Source of the DNA: Lutibacter sp. | Lineage (GTDB): Bacteria; Bacteroidota; Bacteroidia; Flavobacteriales; Flavobacteriaceae | DNA: 20,506 nucleotides | Reading direction: 5' to 3' | NCBI RefSeq assembly: GCF_021647475.1 | Contig: NZ_JAKIUR010000048.1 | Span: forward strand, 1-20,506 | Shown: positions 1 through 9,002 of the stretch, piece by piece | Layout: each line of letters opens with the position of its first letter | Position numbering within the stretch: position 1 is the stretch's first letter | The notes under the pieces: model-generated | Databases searched by the model: none | The model's input: the letters and a program-made list of their open reading frames with translations, nothing else | What the model was told of the DNA's origin: nothing | Position numbers and translations under genes: made by a program

Positions 1-239
1 ACTACTTGATGTCATTGGTGTAAATTATTGATTATCAGTATAATATACAAATAATTAATAACTTTGACAACTATAAATCAACTGATTATCTAGCTTTTAT
101 CAAAGAAAAAGTGTGAGTTTGCCCTGACTCCTATTAGTTATAAATAAATTTAACAATTTTTGAATTGATTAATTTTTTATTACAAACTAATTTAAAATTA
201 ACTTAGATTAACTAAAAAAATTACTAAACAAAAGAATTT
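1..239. other. AT-rich non-coding leader with a possible promoter box
   Basis: No convincing gene is visible here; the short antisense open frame is AT-rich shadow. One exact match to the Bacteroidota -7 box, TAACTTTG, lies at 59-66 on the plus strand, about 170 bases before the regulator gene, but no well-spaced -33 TTG element accompanies it. The region may be the upstream control region of the LytTR gene or the tail of whatever lies left of the window. Confidence 0.3.
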
Positions 240-1124
240 TTGGGTTCATATAAAAATAAATTACACCTTTTTTTAAATTCAATTTGTCCAGTAAGCATTA
301 AATTTGGATTTATTGTTAAGGATTCAATTTTAGAGTTTATATTTATATTCTTATTTGTTTTTATTTTTAAGCCGTATGTAATAATTGACCTCTCGCTTAA
401 ATCTTTATCACAAGTTTCATTTATTACAGCTTTCATCTTTAGTTTTTTTAGTTGGGTTTACAATATATTAACTTATAAAAAAATCAATTTAAAAAGTTGG
501 ACATTTAAGAAAGATATTATTAGGTATGCTAAGGCTTTTATTTTAAACACATTAATATATCTATCTTGGGCTTATTATGCTGTCCATTTTATATATCAAA
601 ATGAGATTTCTTCATCAGTTAACTTATTTAGTGTAGGTCTATTTTATATTATACCGATTGGAGTTATAATCTATTTTTTCTCAAGATTTATATTTTTTCT
701 TAATCTAAATTTTTCAGAAAATAATCAAATCTTATTTAATAAATTAAAAGTTAATTCTAAAAAGGAACAAGTTCTTATTTATGGGAAAAACAAAGAAGAA
801 GTTGTTAAAATAGATTTAGAGAGCCTATTATTTATAAAATCTATAGGTCACTATATTAAAATTGTTTTGCTAAATGAAGACAATAAAGTTGAAGTAAAAA
901 TTATTAGAAATAGTTTAAATAATGTTGCTAAAGATATAATTGAACATAATAAACTGTTTCAATGTCATAGATCTTATATAATAAATTTAAATATGATAAA
1001 AAAAATTGAAGGCAATTCACAAAAAGCAGTATTAATAGTTGATAAATGTAAAGAGAGTATCCCTTTGTCTAGAAAGAACTATAAATACCTAAAAGAGAAG
1101 TATGCATTTAGTGAAAAAAGCTAA
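240..1124 (+). CDS. Membrane-anchored LytTR-family DNA-binding regulator
   Basis: The 294-residue product has four predicted membrane segments (about residues 29-49, 57-79, 96-119 and 127-155) followed by a C-terminal LytTR domain (about 175-290). The LytTR hallmark is visible as FQCHRSYIINLNMI at 240-253, and residues around 195-210 (LLFIKSIGHYIKI) match the first strands of the fold. LytTR domains bind DNA and activate transcription; the N-terminal membrane part replaces the usual receiver domain, so the signal is presumably sensed at or in the inner membrane. The only start near the 5' limit of the frame is TTG at 240; an in-frame stop lies at 225 and no ATG occurs before residue 252. It precedes the adhesin cassette in the same direction with a 113-base gap that carries a promoter box, so control of that cassette is plausible but is an inference. 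Confidence 0.85.
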   Translation: MGSYKNKLHLFLNSICPVSIKFGFIVKDSILEFIFIFLFVFIFKPYVIIDLSLKSLSQVSFITAFIFSFFSWVYNILTYKKINLKSWTFKKDIIRYAKAFILNTLIYLSWAYYAVHFIYQNEISSSVNLFSVGLFYIIPIGVIIYFFSRFIFFLNLNFSENNQILFNKLKVNSKKEQVLIYGKNKEEVVKIDLESLLFIKSIGHYIKIVLLNEDNKVEVKIIRNSLNNVAKDIIEHNKLFQCHRSYIINLNMIKKIEGNSQKAVLIVDKCKESIPLSRKNYKYLKEKYAFSEKS

Positions 1125-1174
1125 ACAACTTATGAAAAACCTTATGCAACGATAGTCTGACATTTATTATTGGG

Positions 1175-1182
1175 TACTTTTG
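1175..1182 (+). promoter_or_regulatory. Bacteroidota -7 promoter box upstream of adhesin gene
   Basis: TACTTTTG is an exact match to the TAnnTTTG -7 element used by the Bacteroidota primary sigma factor. It is 55 bases before the adhesin ATG, giving a leader of roughly 50 bases. A clear TTTG -33 element is not visible at the usual spacing, which would fit a promoter needing an activator. Confidence 0.5.
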
Positions 1183-1237
1183 CAGAATTAATTAAGAGAT
1201 AAATATAGAAAGAATAAAAATTAATCAATTATATGTA

Positions 1238-4200
1238 ATGGAAAACAATTACTCAAAAAAAAATTCCAAGGTAAAATTTAATCACTATTTATTAGTGTTT
1301 TCAATTTTAATAGCAACTTTTTTCACTAACGGAAAACTAATAGCTCAAAATTATGAACTAGTTACCGTTACAGGTGTTGCATCTGGAAGCGGTACAGATA
1401 ATACTCTTTTTAATGTTACCTCCCCAACAATTCCATCATTGGCATATATTAGAGCTGAAAGAATTGCAGGTCCAGCAGTTGGTAATTTTACCCAAAGTGG
1501 AGATAATATTAGATATAGAATTTCTTCCGCAACCTCTGGAATTCCTAATAACTACAGTCGTATTAGGTATTCGTTTTTGCAAGCAGATGGCGTTACCCCT
1601 ATTCCAGTAAATGATTTTAGGTTTGTAATTAATGATATTGACGGTCCAAATAATGAAGCTTTAGCAACCGATTGTGGTGCAAATGTTCGTTTCAGTGCAA
1701 CTGCTATTCCCACAAATTTATTAATTGACAATACGCCACCCGATTTAAATGCAGTTGGCACTCAAAATGAATCAAATGGACCTACAAGTAGGGTAATGTA
1801 TGAATTTAACGATGTATCAGTTATTGAATTTGATAATTATGCTAATAATGGCTATTTGAAGGATTTTGATATGAATGATAATGACTTTCCAATAGGAACA
1901 CCACTTTATGCGGTATGTCTTGGAGATAATGATAATGACGGAGTTACAGATGATATGGATTTAGATGATGATAATGATGGCATATTAGATGTGGTAGAAG
2001 CTGGGGGAAACGATCCTAATGGAGATGCAGATGGTGATGGATTGCCTAATTATTTAGATACTTCAGATGATTTTGGTGTGTCAGGGGCATACACCCCAGA
2101 CGGTTCAACAACTGATTATACGGATGCAAATAGTGATGGAGTGCCAGATGTGTATGAAGCAAGTGCAGATGCAGATTCTTTACCAAATCATTTAGATACA
2201 GATTCTGATAATGATGGATGTATGGATGTAGATGAAGTTTATGGCTCAGGTACTGATGCAGACGCAGATGGGCAATACGGACTTGGACTCCCTGCTGTTG
2301 ATGCGAATGGACTTGTAATAGCAGCAGGTATAACAGGAGCTACATATAATACATTACCTTCAGATAACGATTTAAATGGAACGGATGATTATTTGCAAGC
2401 TAGTGTAGCTGTTACAGGAATAACAACACAACCAGTTGATGCAACAGCAATACCAGTAAATGATGTAACTTTTAACGTTGTAGTAACCACTTCGGGAACT
2501 GGTACAGCAGAACAATACCAATGGCAAGAACAAGTGAATGGAGTTGGTTCTTGGACTAATTTAATAAACGGAGGTAATTATAGTAATGTAACGACTTCTT
2601 CATTAACGATTGCAATTAACAATCATTCTTTAGATGGTAATTTATATAGAGTAGTTATTTCTACTCCTGCTTATGTTTGTGATTCAGATCAAATTTCTAA
2701 TTCAGCGTTACTAACGGTATCAAATACAGCTCCAGTAGCGGTAGATGATACGGCAAGTACAAATGAAGATACGGCAGTAACGTTAAGCAATGCAGATATT
2801 GTAGATCCAAACGATACGGATTTAGATGGAGATACCTTAACGATTACAGGCGTAAGCAATCCAACAAATGGGACGATCGTATTAAATGGCGATGGCACGG
2901 TAACTTTTACTCCAGATGCGAATTATAACGGACCAGCAAGTTTTGATTATACGATTAGTGATGGTAATGGCGGAACAGACACAGCGACAGTAAATGTAAC
3001 GGTAAATCCAGTAAATGATGCTCCAGTAGCGGTAGATGATACGGCAAGTACAAATGAAGATACGGCAGTAACGTTAAGCAATGCAGATATTGTAGATCCA
3101 AACGATACGGATTTAGATGGAGATACCTTAACGATTACGGGCGTAAGCAATCCAACAAATGGGACGATCGTATTAAATGGCGATGGCACGGTAACTTTTA
3201 CTCCAGATGCAAATTACAACGGACCAGCAAGTTTTGATTATACGATAAGCGATGGCAATGGCGGAAGCGATACGGCTACAGTAACGGTAACGGTAAATCC
3301 AGTAAATGATGCTCCTGTGGCAGTGGACGATACAGCAAGCACCAATGAAGATATTCCTGTTGTGATAGCGGTTATTAACAATGATACAGATATAGATGGA
3401 ACAGTTGATCCAACAAGTGTAACGGTAGTAACACCTCCAGCAAATGGTACGCTGAGTGTGAATACTACAACAGGAGAAATTACATATACACCAAATCTTA
3501 ATTTTAGTGGTACTGATACGTTTGAATATTCGGTTTGTGATAATGAGGGTGCATGTGATACAGGAATAGTTGCCATAACAATAATTGAAGATATGTCTGA
3601 TTTATCAATGGTTAAAACGGTTGATAATATAACTCCTAATGTGGGTGAAAATATTGAATTTACAATAACACTTTCAAATGATGGACCTAATGATGCAACT
3701 GGAGTTTCTGTAATAGATCAATTAACATCTGGATATTCATTTATAAGTTACACGGCTTCATTAGGTGATTATGATAGTACTACAGGAATATGGAATGTTG
3801 GTATAGTTGGCAATGGTGCAAATGAAACATTAACAATTAGGGCAATGGTTAATGCATCTGGTGATTATACAAATATTGCAGAGGTGTATTCTGCCAATCA
3901 AGCGGATCCAAATTCTATTCCAGGGAATGGAGATGCATCTGAAAATGATCAAGATGAAATTACTACGGTACCTGTTGCAATGGTTACCTTTCCAGAAGAA
4001 TTTACACCTAATGGGGATGGTATTAATGATTTATTTGAAATTAGGTATTTACAAGTTATCTATCCAAACTTTAGTATGGAAATTGTAAACAGGTATGGTA
4101 ATATAGTGTATAAATATAAGCATGATGGAAATCCAAATTCGATACCATTATGGTGGAATGGTTTTTCAGACGGTAGATGGAATTTTAGCAATAAAGAACT

Positions 4201-4288
4201 TCCAGTTGGCACTTATTTTTATACTATATATTTTAATAATAATAATAAAAGAAAACCTCAAACAGGTTGGATTTATTTAAGAAAATAA
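1238..4288 (+). CDS. Large repeat-containing surface adhesin with T9SS C-terminal sorting domain
   Basis: The 1016-residue protein begins with a signal peptide (hydrophobic core about residues 17-32, likely cut after LIAQ near 37). In order follow an unassigned N-terminal domain (38-225), an aspartate-rich calcium-binding stretch of thrombospondin type 3-like repeats with DNDNDG motifs (about 229-348), an Ig/PKD-like domain (about 388-493), three cadherin-like repeats of 97 residues (498-594, 595-691, 692-786) with the NDAPVAVDD linker, a DUF11-type domain (787-916), and a terminal domain (917-1016) starting FPEEFTPNGDGINDLFEI. That last motif is the gliding-motility-associated (type B) C-terminal domain used by the type IX secretion system. 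The protein is therefore probably exported and held on the cell surface as an adhesin. It is followed by PorP/SprF and OmpA genes, the usual partners of type B cargo. The ATG at 1238 directly precedes the signal peptide. Confidence 0.9.
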   Translation: MENNYSKKNSKVKFNHYLLVFSILIATFFTNGKLIAQNYELVTVTGVASGSGTDNTLFNVTSPTIPSLAYIRAERIAGPAVGNFTQSGDNIRYRISSATSGIPNNYSRIRYSFLQADGVTPIPVNDFRFVINDIDGPNNEALATDCGANVRFSATAIPTNLLIDNTPPDLNAVGTQNESNGPTSRVMYEFNDVSVIEFDNYANNGYLKDFDMNDNDFPIGTPLYAVCLGDNDNDGVTDDMDLDDDNDGILDVVEAGGNDPNGDADGDGLPNYLDTSDDFGVSGAYTPDGSTTDYTDANSDGVPDVYEASADADSLPNHLDTDSDNDGCMDVDEVYGSGTDADADGQYGLGLPAVDANGLVIAAGITGATYNTLPSDNDLNGTDDYLQASVAVTGITTQPVDATAIPVNDVTFNVVVTTSGTGTAEQYQWQEQVNGVGSWTNLINGGNYSNVTTSSLTIAINNHSLDGNLYRVVISTPAYVCDSDQISNSALLTVSNTAPVAVDDTASTNEDTAVTLSNADIVDPNDTDLDGDTLTITGVSNPTNGTIVLNGDGTVTFTPDANYNGPASFDYTISDGNGGTDTATVNVTVNPVNDAPVAVDDTASTNEDTAVTLSNADIVDPNDTDLDGDTLTITGVSNPTNGTIVLNGDGTVTFTPDANYNGPASFDYTISDGNGGSDTATVTVTVNPVNDAPVAVDDTASTNEDIPVVIAVINNDTDIDGTVDPTSVTVVTPPANGTLSVNTTTGEITYTPNLNFSGTDTFEYSVCDNEGACDTGIVAITIIEDMSDLSMVKTVDNITPNVGENIEFTITLSNDGPNDATGVSVIDQLTSGYSFISYTASLGDYDSTTGIWNVGIVGNGANETLTIRAMVNASGDYTNIAEVYSANQADPNSIPGNGDASENDQDEITTVPVAMVTFPEEFTPNGDGINDLFEIRYLQVIYPNFSMEIVNRYGNIVYKYKHDGNPNSIPLWWNGFSDGRWNFSNKELPVGTYFYTIYFNNNNKRKPQTGWIYLRK
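2729..3595 (+). repeat. Three tandem 291-bp repeats encoding cadherin-like domains
   Basis: Copies begin at 2729, 3020 and 3311, exactly 291 bases (97 codons) apart, each opening with GCTCC followed by codons for PVAVDD. The first two copies are almost identical in DNA, with only scattered third-position changes until about 2960 and 3250, while the third is clearly diverged. This indicates a recent duplication or gene conversion of the first two units in an older array. Confidence 0.9.
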
Positions 4289-4354
4289 AAAATTAAATTT
4301 TGAAGAGTGATGGTTAAAATAAATCATTTTTTAATAAAATTTTAAGTAGAATTT

Positions 4355-5257
4355 ATGAAAAAAATAAAAATAATATTAGGGATTTTAACCTTATTATCTA
4401 TTACTACTGTGTTCGGTCAACAAGATGCACAATACACACAGTACATGTATAATATGAATGTGATAAACCCCGCCTATGCTGGCTCAAAAGGGATTACTAG
4501 TTTAGGTTTGTTAGGAAGAACGCAATGGGTTGGACTTGATGGTGCTCCAAAAACATTCACCCTATCACTACATTCGCCTGTTGGCAAAGCCGTAGGATTA
4601 GGATTATCTATAATAAACGATGAAATAGGGCCTGTAAAAGAAAATAATATTTATGTAGATTTTTCTTATACAATTATAACTTCAGATGAAGGCAGATTGG
4701 CTTTTGGATTAAAAGGAGGAATATCTTTTTTAGATGTTAGAAATTTAATAACAAACGATTCGGATCCATTAAATATTCCTATTCATAAGACTTCACCAAA
4801 TTTTGGTGCAGGTCTTTATTATTATACTAATAAATTTTATTTAGGGTTTTCAGCTCCAAATTTTTTGGAAACAAGACATCTTGAGAAAGGTGGAGGTGTT
4901 GTAAGTTCTGCGACGGAGAAAATGCATTATTTTTTAACTTCGGGATATGTGTTTGACTTAAGCGAAAATTTAAAGTTGAAACCTTCAACAATGATAAAGG
5001 CAACGTCAGGAGCTCCTATATCTGTAGATATTTCTGGAAATTTATTATTTAATGAAAAATTTGAAATAGGTTTATCATATAGATTTGATGATTCTATTAG
5101 TGCTATGGTTGGATTTAATATAAATGAAGATTTTAGAATTGGATATGCTTATGATTATACCACCTCTAATTTTGGAGATTATAATTCAGGTTCACACGAA
5201 ATTATGTTGTTATTTGATTTTAACAGAAGAAACCTTAAGAGTCCAAGATTCTTTTAA
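4355..5257 (+). CDS. PorP/SprF family type IX secretion outer-membrane protein
   Basis: The 300-residue product has a signal peptide (MKKIKIILGILTLLS, cut near FGQ at about residue 22) and the family signature QYMYNMNVINPAYAGS at about 27-42, followed by alternating beta-strand sequence typical of an outer-membrane barrel. PorP/SprF proteins act with the type IX secretion system; SprF is needed for surface delivery of the adhesin SprB, and paralogues sit beside other cargo with type B C-terminal domains. Here it lies 66 bases after such an adhesin and 15 bases before an OmpA-like gene, so it is probably the dedicated partner of that adhesin. No promoter box was seen in the gap, consistent with cotranscription. 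Confidence 0.92.
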   Translation: MKKIKIILGILTLLSITTVFGQQDAQYTQYMYNMNVINPAYAGSKGITSLGLLGRTQWVGLDGAPKTFTLSLHSPVGKAVGLGLSIINDEIGPVKENNIYVDFSYTIITSDEGRLAFGLKGGISFLDVRNLITNDSDPLNIPIHKTSPNFGAGLYYYTNKFYLGFSAPNFLETRHLEKGGGVVSSATEKMHYFLTSGYVFDLSENLKLKPSTMIKATSGAPISVDISGNLLFNEKFEIGLSYRFDDSISAMVGFNINEDFRIGYAYDYTTSNFGDYNSGSHEIMLLFDFNRRNLKSPRFF

Positions 5258-5272
5258 TTTAAAAAACAAGAA

Positions 5273-6898
5273 ATGAAAAAAATTACCCTTATAATTATAC
5301 TGTTCGCTATAGCATTTACAAATGCTCAAGATCTTAAATATAAAATTAAAAACAGTGTTGTAAATACGAAATATTCAGATTTTGGAGTTAGTTTTTATGG
5401 TGAAAATACAGTCGTGTTTGCTTCTGCAAGAAAAGATAAATCAATAATAAGAAGAGGAGTATGGCTTGTAAATAAGGAACCTTATTTAGAGTTATTTAAA
5501 GGGACTTTTGGTAATGATGAAGAAATAAGTAACGTTCAACTATTTTCTAAAACCTTAAATTCTAAATTTCATGATGCGGATGTAGTATTTACAAAAGATT
5601 TAAAAACCATTTATTTTTCAAGAAATAATTTTTTAAATAAAAAGTTTAAAAAAGATTCAACTGGAGTAAATTTAATTCAATTGTATAAAGCTCAAATGGG
5701 TGAAAATGGAGAATGGGGAAATATTGAAGCAATGCCTTTTAATAGCGATAATTACCAAACAGGTCACCCAGCCTTAAATAAAGAAGGAGACACGCTATAT
5801 TTTATTTCAGATATGCCTAGTTCTTTGGGTTTAACTGATATTTACAAAGTTGCTATTCATAAGGATGGAACTTATGGTACACCTAAAAATTTAGGTCCTG
5901 AAATAAATACAGCCAAAAGTGAAATGTTTCCGTTTATAGATGAAAATAACGTATTGTACTTTTCATCAAATGGATATTCAGATGCTATGGGAGGATTGGA
6001 TATTTATGCTACTAAATTAAGAAAAAACAATACGTATTATGTACCAATAAATCTTGGACAACCTATTAATAGTGTTTCAGATGATTTTGGATATGTAAAA
6101 CAAAATGGTAAAAATACTGGTTTTTTATCTTCTAATAGAGAGGGTGGAAAAGGAGATGATGATATCTATTCTTTTGAAGAATTAACACCTTTAAAATTCA
6201 ATTGTAATGAGGTTGTTACTGGTGTGGTTAAGGAAAAAGGAACTGGTAAACTGATATCGGGTGCATTAATTCTACTATACGATTCGAATGGAAATAAAAA
6301 AGAAAGTATAATCGCTAACGAAAATGCTACTTTTAAATTTAATATAGTTTGTGATGAATCGTTTAAAATTAGTGCATCAAAAGAGAGTTATAAAGAGTTT
6401 TTAGAAGATTTTAGTTCAAATAATCCTACCAATTTAGAATTAACTTTAGAAACCTTACCGAAAAAATCAAATGAATTTATAGAAGTAAGAGGTAAGTTAA
6501 TGGTAAATATTAATCCAATTTATTTTGATTATAATAAATCTAATATTAGAAAAGATGCCACAAGTGAGCTAGATAAAGTAGTTGAAATTATGCGTAAATA
6601 TCCATCAATTAAAATAGAAGCAGGGTCACATACTGATAGTAGAGGTAATAGTAATTATAATCAAAAATTATCTACAAAAAGAGCCGTAGCTACCATAACG
6701 TATATTATTAGTAAAGGAATTAATAAAAATAGGCTAATAGCAAAAGGGTTTGGAGAAACTCAATTAGTTAACAAATGTTCAAATGGAGTAAAATGTACAG
6801 AGGCAGAACATCAAATGAATAGAAGAACTGAATTTGTAATAGTAAACCCAAAAGCTATAAATCAAATCCTAAATCTACATTTAGCTTATTTGCAATAA
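5273..6898 (+). CDS. OmpA-like protein with PD40 beta-propeller and carboxypeptidase-regulatory-like domain
   Basis: The 541-residue product starts with a signal peptide ending near TNAQ (residue 19). It then has WD40-like PD40 repeats (motifs TIYFSRNN, TLYFISDMPSS, VLYFSSNGYSDAMGG and FLSSNREGG, about residues 100-300), a carboxypeptidase-regulatory-like sandwich (about 313-395) and a C-terminal OmpA domain from INPIYFDYNKSNI (about 413). The OmpA peptidoglycan-binding residues are present in HTDSRG and NQKLSTKRA. It probably tethers the adhesin/PorP assembly to peptidoglycan. OmpA domains of this type usually end soon after NRRTEFVIV; this one carries about 15 extra residues that are encoded opposite the 3' end of sufD, which suggests loss of an earlier stop codon. 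It is the third gene of the cassette. Confidence 0.9.
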   Translation: MKKITLIIILFAIAFTNAQDLKYKIKNSVVNTKYSDFGVSFYGENTVVFASARKDKSIIRRGVWLVNKEPYLELFKGTFGNDEEISNVQLFSKTLNSKFHDADVVFTKDLKTIYFSRNNFLNKKFKKDSTGVNLIQLYKAQMGENGEWGNIEAMPFNSDNYQTGHPALNKEGDTLYFISDMPSSLGLTDIYKVAIHKDGTYGTPKNLGPEINTAKSEMFPFIDENNVLYFSSNGYSDAMGGLDIYATKLRKNNTYYVPINLGQPINSVSDDFGYVKQNGKNTGFLSSNREGGKGDDDIYSFEELTPLKFNCNEVVTGVVKEKGTGKLISGALILLYDSNGNKKESIIANENATFKFNIVCDESFKISASKESYKEFLEDFSSNNPTNLELTLETLPKKSNEFIEVRGKLMVNINPIYFDYNKSNIRKDATSELDKVVEIMRKYPSIKIEAGSHTDSRGNSNYNQKLSTKRAVATITYIISKGINKNRLIAKGFGETQLVNKCSNGVKCTEAEHQMNRRTEFVIVNPKAINQILNLHLAYLQ

Positions 6899-8177
6899 AT
6901 TTTGCAATTTTAGATTTTAATTGTGGTATTTTTATTTTTTCAACTACATCATTTCCAAAAGCATATAACAATAATGCTCTAGCTTCTTTTTTAGGAATTC
7001 CACGTGTTTGCATATAAAATAATGCACTTTCATCTAATTGTCCAATGGTACAACCATGCGAGCATTTTACATCATCAGCAAAAATTTCTAATTGAGGTTT
7101 AGAATTAATAGTAGCTCCATCATCTATTAAAATATTATTATTTTGCTGAAAAGCATTGGTTTTTTGAGCATCGTGCTTTACAATTACCTTACCATTGAAA
7201 ACAGCAGAAGATTTATCTGCATAAATTCCTTTGTAAAGTTCATGACTTTCACAATTAGGAAATTTATGTTCTACTAAAGTTGTGTTATCAACGTGCTGTT
7301 CATTATTTAAAATAGTAATGCCATTTAAATTTGAAGTAATTCCTTCGCCTTCATGATAAAATTCTAAATTATTCCGAGTTAATTTTCCTCCAAATGAAAA
7401 GGTGTTAACTGAAGCAACGCTTTGCATTTTTTGTGATACGTATGTGCTATCAATTAATGATGAGTTTTCCGTGTCATTTTGAATTTTATAATAATCTACA
7501 ACGGCTCTTTTATTTGCAAATACTTCAGTTACGGCATTTGTAAAAGTAATTTCATCTGATAAGTTTTGATGACGTTCAATTATTTGAACATGTGAATTTT
7601 CACCTACAATTATTAAATTTCTTGGTTGAAGCATTACTTCTTTTTCACTTCCTGTAGAAAAATAAATAATTTGAACAGGTTTTGGAACAATGGTATTTTT
7701 TGGAACGTTAATAAATGCTCCTTCAATAGTAAATGCAGTATTTAATTGTGAGATACTTTCATTTTTGTTTGCTATTTTATTAAAATAATTATCTACAACC
7801 ATTTTGTATTTAGGACGATTTAACGCTGAGGATAACACACAAACATCACAATCATCATGTGTTGTAGTAGATAAAAATGAACTAAATACACCATCAATAA
7901 AAACCAACGTATAAGTTTCAATATCATTTAATAAATATTTTCTAATATTTTTAAATCCAACAGGATTTTTAGTAGTTGGAAACAAACAATAATCATGTTT
8001 TAGCAAAGGTTTAAGATTGGTATATTTCCAATCTTCATTTGCTTTAGAAGGGAAACCATGTGCCTCAAAAGATTTAATTGCTTCTAATCGAATGGCATGT
8101 GTGTTAGAATCGAGGTCTAAATTTCCTTCATTTTCAAAAGCTAAAAATGAAGAGACTAATTTTTCTTTTAAATCCAT
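6855..8177 (-). CDS. sufD: Fe-S cluster assembly scaffold subunit SufD
   Basis: The 440-residue protein is the SufD member of the SufBC2D scaffold, which builds Fe-S clusters in the cytoplasm. It has the SufD N-terminal helical region with GFPSKANEDWKYTNL (about 41-55) and the beta-helix core ending in KCSHGCTIGQLDESALFYMQ. His374 in that motif corresponds to the cluster-building His360 of E. coli SufD. It is the last gene of the operon in this window, 86 bases after sufC, with a repeat-rich spacer. Its C-terminus (KLNVDLGFDL) is encoded by the same 44 bp as the C-terminus of the convergent OmpA-like gene. In many relatives sufS follows sufD; here it does not. Confidence 0.95.
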   Translation of the reverse strand: MDLKEKLVSSFLAFENEGNLDLDSNTHAIRLEAIKSFEAHGFPSKANEDWKYTNLKPLLKHDYCLFPTTKNPVGFKNIRKYLLNDIETYTLVFIDGVFSSFLSTTTHDDCDVCVLSSALNRPKYKMVVDNYFNKIANKNESISQLNTAFTIEGAFINVPKNTIVPKPVQIIYFSTGSEKEVMLQPRNLIIVGENSHVQIIERHQNLSDEITFTNAVTEVFANKRAVVDYYKIQNDTENSSLIDSTYVSQKMQSVASVNTFSFGGKLTRNNLEFYHEGEGITSNLNGITILNNEQHVDNTTLVEHKFPNCESHELYKGIYADKSSAVFNGKVIVKHDAQKTNAFQQNNNILIDDGATINSKPQLEIFADDVKCSHGCTIGQLDESALFYMQTRGIPKKEARALLLYAFGNDVVEKIKIPQLKSKIAKFIANKLNVDLGFDL

Positions 8178-8185
8178 TTTTTATG

Positions 8186-8254
8186 AGTTTTCAGTAATTA
8201 GTTTTCAGTAATCAGGAAATAATTTTCTGTTTACTGTAACTGTAAACTGTTTAC
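8186..8254. repeat. Short direct and inverted repeats in the sufC-sufD spacer
   Basis: The 86-base spacer is almost wholly repetitive. AGTTTTCAGTAAT occurs at 8186-8198 and 8200-8212, CTGTTTAC at 8227-8234 and 8247-8254, and GTTTAC (8229-8234) pairs with GTAAAC (8242-8247) around a seven-base loop. Comparable degenerate tracts are familiar between flavobacterial genes. Other junctions in this operon, next to the flavodoxin-like gene, are only one base long, so this spacer stands out. Function unknown. Confidence 0.7.
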
Positions 8255-8263
8255 TTTTAATAA

Positions 8264-9001
8264 TTATTTCAACCAGTCGTATCCTTTTTTTTCTAATTCG
8301 TGAGCCAATTCTTTGCCTCCTGATTTTACAATTTTGCCATTGTATAAAACGTGAACAAAATCAGGCACAATGTAGTCTAACAAACGTTGATAATGGGTTA
8401 TTAGTACTACGGCATTTTTTTTATTTTTAAGTTTATTAACTCCTTTGGCAACAACTTTTAACGCATCAATATCTAACCCAGAATCCGTTTCGTCTAAAAT
8501 GGCTAATTTTGGTTCAAGCATTGCCATTTGAAAAATTTCATTTCTCTTTTTTTCACCACCTGAAAAACCTTCATTTAAAGAGCGCGATAAAAATTTACGA
8601 TCAATTTCTAATAGATCTGATTTTTCACGAATTAATTTTAGCATTTCTTTTGCTGGTAATTCTTCTAAACCATTTGCCTTTCTAGTTTCGTTTATAGCAG
8701 TTTTAATGAAGTTGGTAACGGTAACACCTGGAATTTCAATAGGATATTGAAAAGACAAAAAGATGCCTTTATGTGCCCTTTCTTCGGGAGCTAAATCTTT
8801 TAAATCTTCTCCGTCAAGCGTTACAGAACCTTCGGTTACTACATATTCTTCTTTGCCTGCTATAACTGCAGCTAAAGTACTTTTTCCTGAACCATTAGGA
8901 CCCATAATTGCATGAACTTCACCAGGATTTATTTCAAGGTTTATTCCTTTTAATATTTCTTTATCGTTTATGCTTGCGTGTAAATTAGTTACTTTTAACA
9001 T
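8264..9001 (-). CDS. sufC: Fe-S cluster assembly ATPase SufC
   Basis: The 245-residue ABC-type ATPase powers conformational change of the SufBC2D scaffold. The Walker A loop is GPNGSGKS at residues 34-41, the Q-loop region reads FLSFQYPIEIPGV (81-93), the signature is EGFSGGEKKR (144-153), Walker B with the catalytic Glu is LAILDE (166-171) and the D-loop is SGLD (174-177), followed by the H-loop in LITHYQRLL. The length and the SufC-specific SLNEGFSGGEKKR context exclude an ordinary transporter ATPase. Its ATG lies one base after the stop of the flavodoxin-like gene, so the two are almost certainly translationally coupled. Confidence 0.97.
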   Translation of the reverse strand: MLKVTNLHASINDKEILKGINLEINPGEVHAIMGPNGSGKSTLAAVIAGKEEYVVTEGSVTLDGEDLKDLAPEERAHKGIFLSFQYPIEIPGVTVTNFIKTAINETRKANGLEELPAKEMLKLIREKSDLLEIDRKFLSRSLNEGFSGGEKKRNEIFQMAMLEPKLAILDETDSGLDIDALKVVAKGVNKLKNKKNAVVLITHYQRLLDYIVPDFVHVLYNGKIVKSGGKELAHELEKKGYDWLK

Positions 9002-9002
9002 T

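Noticed and set aside
2689..3576. Antisense open frames across the cadherin-like repeats.
   Set aside because: They recur because the repeats recur and code low-complexity Ser/Thr/Val sequence; the sense frame has clear domains and a signal peptide.
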